Numbered from the stretch's first letter, positions 7,543 to 15,891 are shown. The stretch is DNA of 64,000 bases from Nocardioides sp. SLBN-35 (GCF_006715725.1 NZ_VFNU01000001.1:2232001-2296000); one strand, 5' to 3'. The notes: generated by a model not told the origin, from the sequence alone. Made by a program: numbers and translations.

Positions 7543-8425
7543 CCCGGTCGCGCGGGTCCAGGCGCTGGCGGGGGAGTACGACGCCCTGCGCCCGCGGATG
7601 GTCCGCGTCGCCTACGCCATCCTCGGCAGCCGCGCGGAGGCGGAGGACGTCGTCGCCGACTGCTGGACCCGGCTGGTCGACGCCGACGCCCGCGAGCCGG
7701 TCCGTGACCTGACGGGCTGGTTGACCGTGACGGTCGCCCGTGCCGCGACCGACGTGCTGCGCTCGGCCCGCGTCCGTCGGGAGTCCTACGTCGGCCCGTG
7801 GCTCCCCGAGCCGTTCGTCGCCGCGGTCCAGGCCGATCCCGCCGACCGGGTCACCCTCGACGAGACGGTGAGCTACGCGCTGGCCGTGGTCCTCGAGTCG
7901 CTCTCGCCCGCCGAGCGGACCGCCTGGGTGCTGCACGACGTGTTCGGGATGGGCTTCCCCGAGGTCGCCGACGTCGTCGGCCGCACCCCGGCCGCCGTCC
8001 GCCAGCTCGCGTCCCGCGCCCGCACCCACCTCGCCGCCCAGCCGGCCCGCTTCGAGGTCGACCGGACCACGCACGAGGAGGTCCTCGGCCGCTTCCTCGC
8101 CGCGGCCGCCGGCGGCGACCTGGCCGCACTGCTGGAGACCCTCGACCCCGACGTCGTGCTCACCTCCGACGGAGGCGGCGTGGTCAGCTCGGCCCGCCGG
8201 CCGGTCCACGGCGCCGACCGGGTCGCCCGGTTCCTGGTCGGCCTGGTCGCCAAGTACGCCGGCGACGTCGAGGTCGAGCTGGTCGAGGCCAACGGCGCCC
8301 CGGCCGTCGCCCTGCGCGAGGACGGCGTGCTCACCTCGCTGCTGGTGCTCACGGTCGTCGGCGGCCGCGCCGCCCGGGTCGACCTGCTGCGGGCGCCGGT
8401 CAAGCTGGCGCTCGCCGATCGCTGA
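7535..8425 (+). CDS. ECF41-family RNA polymerase sigma factor with SnoaL-like C-terminal domain (SigJ-like)
   Basis: This 296-residue sigma factor has sigma region 2 (AYAILGSRAEAEDVVADCW, ~27-44), region 4 (LSPAERTAWVLHDVFGM ... VRQLASRAR, ~123-163) and a ~120-residue C-terminal NTF2/SnoaL-like extension. The ECF41 hallmarks are visible: WLPEP in the linker (residues 89-93) and DGGG (212-215) in the extension, which in this group replaces a separate anti-sigma factor. The terminal NPDKL-type motif seen in other ECF41 proteins is not clear here (APVKLA instead). The GTG start overlaps the upstream gene. It very likely transcribes its own operon through the promoter at 6767-6793. Confidence 0.93.
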   Translation: MCDPVARVQALAGEYDALRPRMVRVAYAILGSRAEAEDVVADCWTRLVDADAREPVRDLTGWLTVTVARAATDVLRSARVRRESYVGPWLPEPFVAAVQADPADRVTLDETVSYALAVVLESLSPAERTAWVLHDVFGMGFPEVADVVGRTPAAVRQLASRARTHLAAQPARFEVDRTTHEEVLGRFLAAAAGGDLAALLETLDPDVVLTSDGGGVVSSARRPVHGADRVARFLVGLVAKYAGDVEVELVEANGAPAVALREDGVLTSLLVLTVVGGRAARVDLLRAPVKLALADR

Positions 8426-8444
8426 GCCCTGCTCTGCAGGCTCA
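8423..8444. terminator. Small hairpin shared by two convergent stop codons
   Basis: TGAGCC (8423-8428) and GGCTCA (8439-8444) pair over a 10-nt loop. The left arm contains the sigma-factor stop codon and the right arm the globin stop codon. The stem is short and there is no T-run, so it is a weak bidirectional terminator candidate. Confidence 0.35.
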
Positions 8445-8861
8445 GGCGTGGTTGAACCGCAGCCCGTTCGGCACCTGGTCCGGGCTGTCGGCGTACGCGC
8501 TCATCGCCTGCGTCGCGCGCCGGAAGTAGGCCGAGATCTGCCGGCCGGCGTGCCCGTCGATGCCGACGTCGGCCAGCGCCCGGTCGAACAGCTCCAGGCA
8601 GACCTCGTCGAGCTCGGCGTGCTCGCCGTTGCCGGCGTGCAGCCGCTGCATCGAGCTCTCGTCGCCGTAGCCCGCCGTGTACAGGGCGGGGCCGCCGAGC
8701 GCCTCGCTGAGGTACGCCGCCAGCCGCTCGTCGTGCTGGGGGTGCAGCTCGTGCTCGAACGGGTGGGCCGCGACCGGGTCGGCCAGGCACAGGTCGTGCC
8801 ACCGGTTGCACAGGTCGAGGAGGGCGTCGAAGCCGCCCGCCTGCTCGTAGAGCGTGGTCAC
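8442..8861 (-). CDS. Truncated (2-on-2) hemoglobin, group II-like
   Basis: A 139-residue globin of the truncated class. It starts MTTLYEQAGGFDALLDLCNRWH, matching the TrHb opening (YexxGGxxal). HPFEHELHPQHDERLAAYLSEALGGPALYT is the conserved CD-E region, and LHAGNGEH is where the haem-binding histidine segment is expected. Truncated globins bind oxygen or NO and often aid oxygen delivery or NO detoxification. The GTG start lies 4 bp after the stop of the membrane protein gene, so tetR, the membrane gene and this globin form one transcription unit. The exact group is judged by eye. Confidence 0.82.
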   Translation of the reverse strand: MTTLYEQAGGFDALLDLCNRWHDLCLADPVAAHPFEHELHPQHDERLAAYLSEALGGPALYTAGYGDESSMQRLHAGNGEHAELDEVCLELFDRALADVGIDGHAGRQISAYFRRATQAMSAYADSPDQVPNGLRFNHA

Positions 8862-8865
8862 GCGA

Positions 8866-9525
8866 TCAGGGTGCCGCGACCGGGTCGGCCTGTCGAGAGG
8901 CGGCGATCCTCCGGTCGGCGTACCGGAAGCCGGCGATGAGCGCCGCGAACAGGGCGGTGATCCCGAGGCAGACCACGACCACCGAGCCCCAGCCCTCCTC
9001 GCGGAAGTCGAGGAACGGGTAGGGGACCCACCGGGTGGCGCCGGCGACGGCCAGGGTCACCGCGAGCCACGCGATCGGCCAGGCGAAGGCGACCGCGACC
9101 GCGCGCCCGTCGATGCGGGGCCGCGGGCCGAACGCGAACCAGCCGACGACCGCGAGGAGCGGCACCAACACGTGCAGCATCTTGTCGGCCACCCAGTCCG
9201 CGCCGTCGAGGTCGAGCAGCGGGCGGAGCAGGAGGAAGTGCACCAGCCCGGTCACGGTGATACCGACGGTCGAGGCCAGGCGCACCGCCCGGAACGCCGC
9301 GCCGTCGCGGAGCGGGTCGCGGGCCAGCAACGTCGTGGCGACGGCGACCAGGAGGTTGCTCTGGATCGTGAAGTAGGCGACGAGCCGGGCCAGCCGCAGT
9401 CCGAGGCTCGGCGGCTCGACCTCGTCGAGCACCCGGCCGCCCTGGACCACCAGGACCAGCTGCAGGACGAGCGCGGCGACGGTGACCACCGCGGTCAGGC
9501 CGTGCCAGGCGCGGGCGTTCCTCAT
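8866..9525 (-). CDS. Pr6Pr family integral membrane protein
   Basis: A 219-residue protein with about six hydrophobic segments and the family signatures FTIQSNLLVAV (~52-62), a central HFLLLRPLLDLDGADWVADKMLHVLVPLL segment and YPFLDFREEGWGSV near the end. The Pr6Pr (FAR-17a/AIG1-like) family is widespread in actinobacteria. Eukaryotic relatives include serine/threonine lipid hydrolases of the membrane, but a bacterial function is not established. Its start overlaps the tetR stop by 4 bp (ATGA), and the globin gene follows 4 bp after its end. Confidence 0.82.
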   Translation of the reverse strand: MRNARAWHGLTAVVTVAALVLQLVLVVQGGRVLDEVEPPSLGLRLARLVAYFTIQSNLLVAVATTLLARDPLRDGAAFRAVRLASTVGITVTGLVHFLLLRPLLDLDGADWVADKMLHVLVPLLAVVGWFAFGPRPRIDGRAVAVAFAWPIAWLAVTLAVAGATRWVPYPFLDFREEGWGSVVVVCLGITALFAALIAGFRYADRRIAASRQADPVAAP

Positions 9526-10133
9526 CGGGCGTCCGGCTCGGCGGCGAGGGGCGGCGTGAGCAGCCGCTGGATCGCGTCGCCGTACGTCGAGATCACCACC
9601 TCGGGGTCCGCGGCGGTGACGATGGGGTCACGCTGGAGGAAGAGCAGGTTGAGCAGCCCGCCGAGCTGGGCGACCGCGAGCGCGACCCGGAGCTCGGGGT
9701 TCGGGCCGGACAGGCGCGGGGTCAATGGGGCGACGTACGTCTCCGCGGTGTGGCGGATCATCTCCTCGCGCACCTGGTCGTGGTGGGCGGCCTGGGCCAG
9801 GGCGACGTACCGCTGGCGGATGACCGGCCGGCGCGGGTCGAGGAAGTACGCCACGAGTCGCCGCCCGACGGTCTCGAGCGGGCCGTCGAGGACGGTGCCG
9901 ATGCCGAGCGAGGTGTCGACCGTGCGCAGGAAGAGCGCCTCCTTGGACCCGAAGTGCCGGATCACCAGCGCGGGGTCGACACCGGCCGCGGCGGCGATCG
10001 CGCGCACCGACGCGCCGTCGAAGCCGCGCTCGGCGAACAGGCTCCGGGCGGCGTCCTCGATCGCGCTGCGCGTGGCGCGGCCGGCGGGCCGGAGCTCACG
10101 GGGGCGCCGCGCGTCGGGCGAGGTCTTCGTCAC
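9522..10133 (-). CDS. TetR-family repressor, probable regulator of the divergent MFS pump
   Basis: A 203-residue TetR protein: an HTH of the form IEDAARSLFAERGFDGASV-RAIAAAAGVDPALVIRHFGSKEAL, then a ligand-binding domain. I place the start at GTG 10133 (MTKTSPDARRP), not the ATG at 10151, because a promoter (TTGACC, 16 bp, TACGGT) ends 6 bases before it, giving a leaderless mRNA. The divergent intergenic region holds two copies of a GTCAAC-N3-GTTGAC operator that cover this promoter and the MFS promoter. It is therefore very likely autoregulated. The ligand is unknown, presumably a substrate of the pump. Confidence 0.9.
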   Translation of the reverse strand: MTKTSPDARRPRELRPAGRATRSAIEDAARSLFAERGFDGASVRAIAAAAGVDPALVIRHFGSKEALFLRTVDTSLGIGTVLDGPLETVGRRLVAYFLDPRRPVIRQRYVALAQAAHHDQVREEMIRHTAETYVAPLTPRLSGPNPELRVALAVAQLGGLLNLLFLQRDPIVTAADPEVVISTYGDAIQRLLTPPLAAEPDAR

Positions 10134-10139
10134 AGCGCA

Positions 10140-10167
10140 ACCGTAGGGCATCCCCGGGCTCGGTCAA
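10140..10167 (-). promoter_or_regulatory. Probable tetR promoter
   Basis: On the minus strand TTGACC (10167-10162) and TACGGT (10145-10140) are 16 bp apart, and the GTG start at 10133 follows after 6 bases. The -35 box lies inside operator 1. Confidence 0.55.
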
Positions 10168-10200
10168 CACTGTTGACACAGGACGGTCAACGCCGTTGAC
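10163..10200. promoter_or_regulatory. Two tandem TetR operators over divergent promoters
   Basis: GTCAAC-ACT-GTTGAC (10163-10177) and GTCAAC-GCC-GTTGAC (10186-10200) share the same perfect 6-3-6 arms and lie 23 bp centre to centre. For the MFS gene, TTGACA at 10173-10178 and TTGACT at 10196-10201 are 17 bp apart and may be its -35 and -10, with the GTG start at 10210. Each operator then covers one promoter element. Confidence 0.82.
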
Positions 10201-10209
10201 TCAGCCCTC

Positions 10210-11658
10210 GTGACTGCGACCTCCTCCGCGCCGGCGACCGGCGCATCCGGCTCCGGTACGACGCAGGGCGCCCCCCGCTCCGCGCTGCTCGTCGTGGCCG
10301 TGCTCTGCTTCGGCGGCCTCACCGCCTCGCTCACCCAGACCATGGTGATCCCGATCCAGGGCGAGCTCGGCCGGCTGCTGCACACCAGCGAGGCCAACGC
10401 CTCGTGGGTGGTCACCGCGACCCTGGTCGCCGCGGCCGTCGCGATGCCGATCGCGGGCCGGCTCGCCGACCTGTACGGCAAGCAGCGCGTGCTCGTCATC
10501 AGCGCGCTGGTGCTCGTGCTCGGCTCGCTGATCTGTGCCCTCAGCGCGAGCCTGGCGCCGATGCTCGCCGGGCGCCTGCTGCAGGGCTGCGCCATGGGCT
10601 TCGTGCCCGTCGGCATCGCGCTGCTGCGCGAGGTCACCCCGCCACGGCTCACCGCCACGGCGATGGCCGCGATGAGCGCCACGCTCGGCGTCGGGGGCGC
10701 GGTCGGGCTGCCCCTGTCCGCGTGGATCGTCCAGGACTTCAGCTGGCACACCCTGTTCTGGGTCTCCACGGGCCTGGCCGCCGTCGTCGCGCTGGCCGTG
10801 GTCCTGCTCGTGCCGCACGTGCGCGACGCGGTGCCGGGCGGGTTCGACGTGGTCGGCGCCGTCGGCCTGGCCGTCGGGCTGGTCGCGCTGCTCGTCGCCG
10901 TCTCGAAGGGCAACGAGTGGGGCTGGACCGACGGCCGCACCCTCGGCCTGCTCGTCGCCGCCGTCGTCGTGCTGCTCGCCTGGGGCGGCTACGAGCTGCG
11001 CACGACAGACCCGCTGTGCGACCTGCGCACCACCGCCCGCCGCCCCGTCCTGCTCACCAACCTCGCCGCCATCGCCATCGGGTTCGGCATGATGGCCCAG
11101 GCGATCGTCATCCCGCGGCTGCTGCAGTCGCCGGCCGCGACCGGCTACGGCCTCGGCCAGAGCCTGCTCGAGACCGGCCTGTGGATGGCACCCGGCGGCG
11201 TCGTGATGATGGTCTTCTCGCCCGTCTCCGGTCGCCTGATCCGGGTCATCGGCGCCCGGGCGACGCTGATGATCGGCGGCACCGTGCTCGGCCTGGGCTA
11301 CCTGTTCGCCCTCTTCTTGATGGACGCCGCCTGGCAGATGATGATCGCCACCTGCATCACCTCGGCCGGCGTCGGCATCGGGTACGCCGCCATGCCGACC
11401 CTGATCCTCGAGTCCGTGCCGCTCGCCGAGGCCGGCTCGGCGGTCGGCATCAACGGGCTCGTCCGCTCCATCGGCACCAGCGTGTCGTCGGCCGCGATGG
11501 CGGCCGTCCTGACCGCCTCGACCCTCGACCTGGGCGGCTACGCGCTGCCCACCGAGAAGGCCTTCGCGATCTGCTTCGGGGTGGGCGCGGCGGCGGCGTT
11601 CGTCGGCGTGCTCCTCGCGGCCGCCGTGCCGCGCCGGCGCCCTTCGAGCAGCCTTTGA
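10210..11658 (+). CDS. MFS drug/solute exporter, DHA2 (14-helix) type
   Basis: This 482-residue protein has about 14 hydrophobic segments. Motif A is visible as GRLADLYGKQRVLV (~84-97), and motif C-like glycines (LGVGGAVGLPLSAWI) are in the fifth helix, as in proton-driven drug antiporters. The start is GTG only 9 bp after operator 2. Its expression is expected to be repressed by the divergent TetR protein. The substrate cannot be inferred. Confidence 0.88.
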   Translation: MTATSSAPATGASGSGTTQGAPRSALLVVAVLCFGGLTASLTQTMVIPIQGELGRLLHTSEANASWVVTATLVAAAVAMPIAGRLADLYGKQRVLVISALVLVLGSLICALSASLAPMLAGRLLQGCAMGFVPVGIALLREVTPPRLTATAMAAMSATLGVGGAVGLPLSAWIVQDFSWHTLFWVSTGLAAVVALAVVLLVPHVRDAVPGGFDVVGAVGLAVGLVALLVAVSKGNEWGWTDGRTLGLLVAAVVVLLAWGGYELRTTDPLCDLRTTARRPVLLTNLAAIAIGFGMMAQAIVIPRLLQSPAATGYGLGQSLLETGLWMAPGGVVMMVFSPVSGRLIRVIGARATLMIGGTVLGLGYLFALFLMDAAWQMMIATCITSAGVGIGYAAMPTLILESVPLAEAGSAVGINGLVRSIGTSVSSAAMAAVLTASTLDLGGYALPTEKAFAICFGVGAAAAFVGVLLAAAVPRRRPSSSL

Positions 11659-11775
11659 CACCCGTTCAATAGCCGTGACAACCGATCACGGGTAAATCCG
11701 GAACCTCTCCGTTCACCGCTCGTTGATACCGACGAAACGACAGGTGCGGTGACTGGGGGGTTCCGCACCGTCGCA

Positions 11776-11804
11776 GCGGCCCCGGGGCATCGTCCCGGGG
11801 CCGC
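11776..11804 (+). terminator. Strong GC hairpin between MFS and DUF445 genes
   Basis: GCGGCCCCGGG (11776-11786) pairs with CCCGGGGCCGC (11794-11804) over a 7-nt loop. It lies 118 bp after the MFS stop and is followed by a weakly T-rich GCTTCGTCGT. A smaller GGTGCGG/CCGCACC pair precedes it. It is a probable terminator; a structured leader for the next gene cannot be excluded. Confidence 0.55.
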
Positions 11805-11844
11805 GCTTCGTCGTACCGGTGGTGTCCTAGGCAAGGATGGTCCT

Positions 11845-13104
11845 GTGTCCGGCCCGCTGATCCCGTCCGACCCGACGACCGATGCCGTGCGCCGCAGCGC
11901 GCTGCGCAGGATGCGCACGGTCGCCGTGTCGCTGCTGCTGCTCGCCGCCGCGGTCTACGTCGCCACCCTGCGCAAGGACGGCGTGTGGGGCTACGTCAAC
12001 GCCGGGGCGGAGGCCTCGATGGTCGGCGCGATCGCCGACTGGTTCGCGGTGACCGCGCTGTTCAAGCACCCGCTCGGCCTGCCGATCCCGCACACCGCGC
12101 TGGTGCCCAAGCGCAAGGACGACCTCGGCAAGGGGCTCGAGGAGTTCGTGGGGGAGAACTTCCTCCAGGAGGACATCATCCGCGAGCGCGTCCTCGGCGT
12201 GCAGATCGCGCAACGGGTCGGGGACTGGCTCGCCGTGCCCGCCAACGCTGAGCGAGTGGTCACCGAGGGCTCCGAGATCGCCGCGCTGGCCCTCGGCAAG
12301 GTCCGCGACGACCACATCGAGGCGTTGGTGACCGAGGCGCTGGTGCCGCGGTTCCGCGAGGAGCCGATCGCCCCGCTGCTCGGCGGGCTGCTCGCCGAGG
12401 CGATCCGCGACGACCTCCACCACGGCCTGGTCGACCTGATGCTGGAGGAGATGCACGGCTGGCTGCTCGCCAACCCCGACACCGTCCACGACGTGCTGGG
12501 GGAGCGCGCACCCTGGTGGGCGCCCGACTCGGTCAACACCTACGTCATCAACCGGCTGCACCTCGAGATGGTCCGCTGGCTCACCGAGATCCGCGACAGG
12601 CCCGACCACCGGGCCCGGCGCGCGCTCGACTCGATGCTCGGCCAGCTCGCCGACGACCTGGTGTCGAACCCGGCCACCCAGGAGCGCGCCGAGCGGCTCA
12701 AGGACCGGGTCCTCGACCACCCGGCCGTCATCGCCAGCGCCATCTCGCTGTGGCAGGCGCTGCGCAAGGCGCTGCTCAGCTCGCTCGGCGACCCGCAGGG
12801 CGCCGTACGCCGCCGGCTGCTCGTCGAGGTCGACGGCGCCTCCGCCCGCCTGCGCTCGGACGCGGCGCTGCGCGAGCGGCTCGACAAGATGGCGGCCGAC
12901 GCCGCGGTCTTCGCCGTCGACAGGTACGGCGCCGAGCTGACCGCCGTCATCACCCACACCATCGAGCGGTGGGACGGCAAGGAGGCCGCCCGGCGCATCG
13001 AGCTGCATGTCGGCCGCGACCTGCAGTTCATCCGGATCAACGGCACCATCGTGGGCGGCCTGGTGGGGGTCCTGATCCACACGATCTCGGTGGTGCTTCA
13101 CTGA
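11845..13104 (+). CDS. DUF445 family membrane-anchored protein
   Basis: A 419-residue DUF445 protein. After a hydrophobic segment (~28-40), the family signature GAEASMVGAIADWFAVTALFKHPLG-type stretch (~56-80) is followed by IPHTALVPKRKDDLGKGLEEFV. The long middle is helical and charged, and a second hydrophobic segment ends the protein (GTIVGGLVGVLIHTI). The topology suggests a large helical domain anchored at both ends; the molecular function of the family is not known. The GTG start has AAGGATGG about 6 bases upstream. The stop overlaps the next start by one base (TGATG). Confidence 0.88.
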   Translation: MSGPLIPSDPTTDAVRRSALRRMRTVAVSLLLLAAAVYVATLRKDGVWGYVNAGAEASMVGAIADWFAVTALFKHPLGLPIPHTALVPKRKDDLGKGLEEFVGENFLQEDIIRERVLGVQIAQRVGDWLAVPANAERVVTEGSEIAALALGKVRDDHIEALVTEALVPRFREEPIAPLLGGLLAEAIRDDLHHGLVDLMLEEMHGWLLANPDTVHDVLGERAPWWAPDSVNTYVINRLHLEMVRWLTEIRDRPDHRARRALDSMLGQLADDLVSNPATQERAERLKDRVLDHPAVIASAISLWQALRKALLSSLGDPQGAVRRRLLVEVDGASARLRSDAALRERLDKMAADAAVFAVDRYGAELTAVITHTIERWDGKEAARRIELHVGRDLQFIRINGTIVGGLVGVLIHTISVVLH

Positions 13105-13391
13105 TGGCCATGTTCGGACGCAGGCGCAAGGAGTCGCAGTCGGCGGGCCCGGTGCCCGTCGACGTCCCGATCCGCGACGAGTCGATCCGGCTCGGTCAGT
13201 TCCTCAAGCTCGCCAACCTGGTCGACTCCGGTGCCGAGGCCAAGCCGGTGATCGCCGACGGGCTGGTCAAGGTCAACGGCGAGGTCGACACCCGCCGGGG
13301 GCGTCAGCTCCACGTCGGGGACGTCGTGGAGCTGCAAGGGCAGGCTGCCCGGGTCGCCCACGGCGACGTACCGGACAACCTGCCCTGGTGA
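13104..13391 (+). CDS. S4-domain RNA-binding protein (YaaA/YbcJ-like)
   Basis: A 95-residue protein whose core IRLGQFLKLANLVDSGAEAK and VKVNGEVDTRRGRQLHVGDVVEL is the S4 RNA-binding fold, in the short YbcJ/YaaA arrangement. The lysine/arginine face typical of ribosomal RNA binding is present. It is probably a small ribosome- or RNA-associated factor. Its ATG shares a base with the DUF445 stop, so the pair is cotranscribed. Confidence 0.85.
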   Translation: MAMFGRRRKESQSAGPVPVDVPIRDESIRLGQFLKLANLVDSGAEAKPVIADGLVKVNGEVDTRRGRQLHVGDVVELQGQAARVAHGDVPDNLPW

Positions 13392-13418
13392 AGCGGGTGG
13401 AGCTGGTCGAGCAGGGGC

Positions 13419-13790
13419 TCAGCTGACGCCGAGCAGGTCGACCACGAAGATCAGCGTCTCGCCGGGCTTGATGACGCCGCCGGCGCCGCGGTCGCCGTAC
13501 CCGAGGTGCGGCGGGATGACCAGCTGGCGGCGGCCGCCGACCTTCATGCCCTGCACGCCGGTGTCCCAGCCCTGGATGACCTGGCCGATGCCGAGGCGGA
13601 ACTGGAGCGGGGTGCCCCGGTTGTACGACGCGTCGAACTCCTCGCCGCTGGACAGGGCGACGCCGACGTAGTGGACCGACACGGTGCTGCCGGCGGTGGC
13701 CTCGTCACCGTCGCCGACCGTGAGGTCGGTGATCACGAGGTCGGTGGGCGGGGTGGGGTCGACGAAGTCGATCTCGGGCTTCTGGCTCAT
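13419..13790 (-). CDS. FKBP-type peptidyl-prolyl cis-trans isomerase
   Basis: A 123-residue single-domain FKBP. It has the active-site segments VSVHYVG, FDASYNRGTPLQFRLGIGQVI-QGWD, GMKVGGRRQLVIPPHLGYGDRGAGGVIKPGETLIFVVDLL. It catalyses proline isomerisation during protein folding. No signal peptide is seen, so it is cytoplasmic. It is divergent from the PP2C gene that heads the kinase operon. Confidence 0.95.
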   Translation of the reverse strand: MSQKPEIDFVDPTPPTDLVITDLTVGDGDEATAGSTVSVHYVGVALSSGEEFDASYNRGTPLQFRLGIGQVIQGWDTGVQGMKVGGRRQLVIPPHLGYGDRGAGGVIKPGETLIFVVDLLGVS

Positions 13791-13920
13791 CCGGCCAGCC
13801 TAGATGGTGCCTCGGCGGCCTCCCCCATCAATGCCTCACCACTCGGGGGAGCGGGTTAGGCTGCGCCCAGCGTCCCAACCGTCGGGTGGTTTGGGGCATG
13901 GGGGCAGGGACGTCTCGGGG

Positions 13921-14751
13921 GTGGGACAGGTGCGGGTCAACGCGACGGGAGCGGAGTCCTGGTCGTCGCCAGGGCAGGCCACGCGTCTCGTGCACGCCGC
14001 GGGCACCCACCCCGGCCGGGTCCGCCAGGTCAACGAGGACTCCTCGCTGGTCGCGCCGCCGCTCTTCCTGGTCGCCGACGGCATGGGCGGCTACGCCCGC
14101 GGCGACGTCGCGAGCCGGCTGGTCGTCGAGTCCTTCGAGTCGCTCGCCAGCCTCCACGAGGTGCAGCCGGCCGACGTCGAGGCCGCCATCGCCACCGCGC
14201 AGACCCGGGTCGCCTCGCTGGCAGCCGAGTTCAGCTCCGCGCCGGGCTCCACGCTGGTCACGGCGGCCTACGTCCTCGAGGACGGGCGCGGCTACTGGCT
14301 GCTGGCCAACATCGGCGACTCCCGGGCCTACACGTACGCCGGCGGCGTCCTCGAGCAGATCTCCAAGGACCACTCGGTCGTCCAGGAGCTGATCGACGCG
14401 GGCCACCTCACCCGCGACGAGGCCATCGGCCACCCCGAGCGGCACGTCGTGACCCGCGCGATCGGCGCGCTGACCACCTCGGAGGCCGACTTCGCGCTGA
14501 TCCCCGCCGAGCCCGGCTCGCGGTTGCTGCTGTGCTCCGACGGCCTCACCTCGGAGCTGTCCGACACCGCGATCCTGCACATCCTGTCCGAGGGCATGGC
14601 TCCCGACCGGACCGTGCTGACCCTCGTCGACGCGGCGGTCGCGGCCGGAGGCCACGACAACGTCACCGTGGTCGTCGTGGACGTCGAGGGCGTCGGTGTC
14701 ACCGCGCCCGCCGCCGAGCACACCGCCCCCGGCCGACAGGGCGGCCGATGA
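13921..14751 (+). CDS. PP2C-family Ser/Thr protein phosphatase
   Basis: A 276-residue PP2C phosphatase with the metal-binding motifs ADGMGGYARGD (Asp for Mn/Mg), NIGDSRAY, CSDGLTSEL and GGHDNVTVVVVD. There is no transmembrane segment, so it is a cytoplasmic eraser of the phosphorylation made by the kinase two genes downstream. The start is uncertain: GTG at 13921 (chosen) or 13930; both precede the domain. The stop overlaps the FHA gene by 4 bp (ATGA). It is the first gene of the operon that runs to 28357. Confidence 0.93.
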   Translation: MGQVRVNATGAESWSSPGQATRLVHAAGTHPGRVRQVNEDSSLVAPPLFLVADGMGGYARGDVASRLVVESFESLASLHEVQPADVEAAIATAQTRVASLAAEFSSAPGSTLVTAAYVLEDGRGYWLLANIGDSRAYTYAGGVLEQISKDHSVVQELIDAGHLTRDEAIGHPERHVVTRAIGALTTSEADFALIPAEPGSRLLLCSDGLTSELSDTAILHILSEGMAPDRTVLTLVDAAVAAGGHDNVTVVVVDVEGVGVTAPAAEHTAPGRQGGR

Positions 14752-15881
14752 CCAGCTACCTGCCGGGCGAGCTCGCCACCCTCGTCACCGACGAGGGGGT
14801 CGTGGTCTCCACCCCGGACCGGCTCGCCGAGGTGGCCGCGCTGCGCGAGCGCGACCTCGAGGCGCCGACGGTCGTGGAGGTGCTCTCGCGCGGCGACCTG
14901 CGCGCCCTGCCCGAGTTCGCCGCGGTGCGCCTCGACGGCACGGAGGCCCGGATCCTGGTTCGCGGCGGCCTGGTCGTGCGGGTCGACGGGTTCGCCGTCG
15001 ACGGCCGCGACGCGACCATGTGGACCGAGGCCACGGCCACGCTGAGCCCCGGCGCAGTGGTCGAGGTCGCCCCGCTCGGCGCGCCGGCCGCCGGTCCCGA
15101 GCTGCCGCTCGCCGGTGGCGTGGTCCGCAGCGCCGGGGTGACCTGGCGCCCGGTGCTCTGCGGCACCTCCGCCCCGGCTCCCGCCGCCGCTCCCACGCCG
15201 CCCCCGCCACCGGCCGCGCCCGCCGCACCGCACGCCCCCGCGTCCGAGTACACCGTCGTGCGCGGCAGCCAGCGCCCCGCCGTACCCCCGCCGGCCGGGC
15301 CGGACGCCCCGACCACCCCGCCGCCCTCGGCCCCGCCCTCGGCCCCGCCGCCGGCATGGCAGCCGACGGGCACGGTCGACCCCTCGCCCGAGCACGACGG
15401 CCGCACGATCACCCCCGCCCAGCTGCAGGCCCTGCGCGCCGCCGCGGCGCCGGGTGCGGCCCCGCACGGCACTCCGCCGGGCGCCCCGCCCAGCGCCCCG
15501 CCGCCCACCCTGCGCCCGCCGTCGGTGCCGGTCCGTCCCTCAGTGGCCCTCGCCCTCTCGACCGGCCGGGTGGTCCCCGTGCGGCGCCGGGTCCTCATCG
15601 GCCGCAGCCCCCGCATCCAGCAGGTCGGGGGTAGCCAGAACCTCCCGGCCCTGGTCACCGTGGACGACCCCTACGTGTCCAGCACCCACCTGGAGGTTTC
15701 CGCCGACGGCGGCCGGGTGACCGTGACCGACATGTCCACCAACGGCACGCTGCTCGCCCGCCAGGGCCGCGTCCCCGTCCCGCTCGACCGCGGTGTGGTG
15801 ACCGAGGTCGCCCTCGGCGACGTGCTGACCCTGTCCAAGGGCCTGACCGCGACCCTCGTCCCCGCCCCGGACGAGGTCTGA
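14748..15881 (+). CDS. FHA-domain protein with proline-rich linker
   Basis: 377 residues in three parts: an N-terminal domain of ~145 residues without a recognised family, a long Pro/Ala-rich linker (~147-260, runs such as TPPPSAPPSAPPPAW), and a C-terminal FHA domain (~268-370). The FHA phosphothreonine-binding residues are visible: VLIGRSPR, DPYVSSTHLEVS and TDMSTNGTLL. It should bind a phosphothreonine made by the kinase encoded next, acting as adaptor in the operon. It overlaps the PP2C stop by 4 bp; the kinase start is 10 bp downstream. Confidence 0.92.
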   Translation: MTSYLPGELATLVTDEGVVVSTPDRLAEVAALRERDLEAPTVVEVLSRGDLRALPEFAAVRLDGTEARILVRGGLVVRVDGFAVDGRDATMWTEATATLSPGAVVEVAPLGAPAAGPELPLAGGVVRSAGVTWRPVLCGTSAPAPAAAPTPPPPPAAPAAPHAPASEYTVVRGSQRPAVPPPAGPDAPTTPPPSAPPSAPPPAWQPTGTVDPSPEHDGRTITPAQLQALRAAAAPGAAPHGTPPGAPPSAPPPTLRPPSVPVRPSVALALSTGRVVPVRRRVLIGRSPRIQQVGGSQNLPALVTVDDPYVSSTHLEVSADGGRVTVTDMSTNGTLLARQGRVPVPLDRGVVTEVALGDVLTLSKGLTATLVPAPDEV

Positions 15882-15891
15882 GCAGGGCACG

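Noticed and set aside
11749..11844. A longer DUF445 protein starting at the upstream GTG at 11749.
   Set aside because: The extra residues would be encoded by the terminator hairpin, and the GTG at 11845 has a proper ribosome-binding site.
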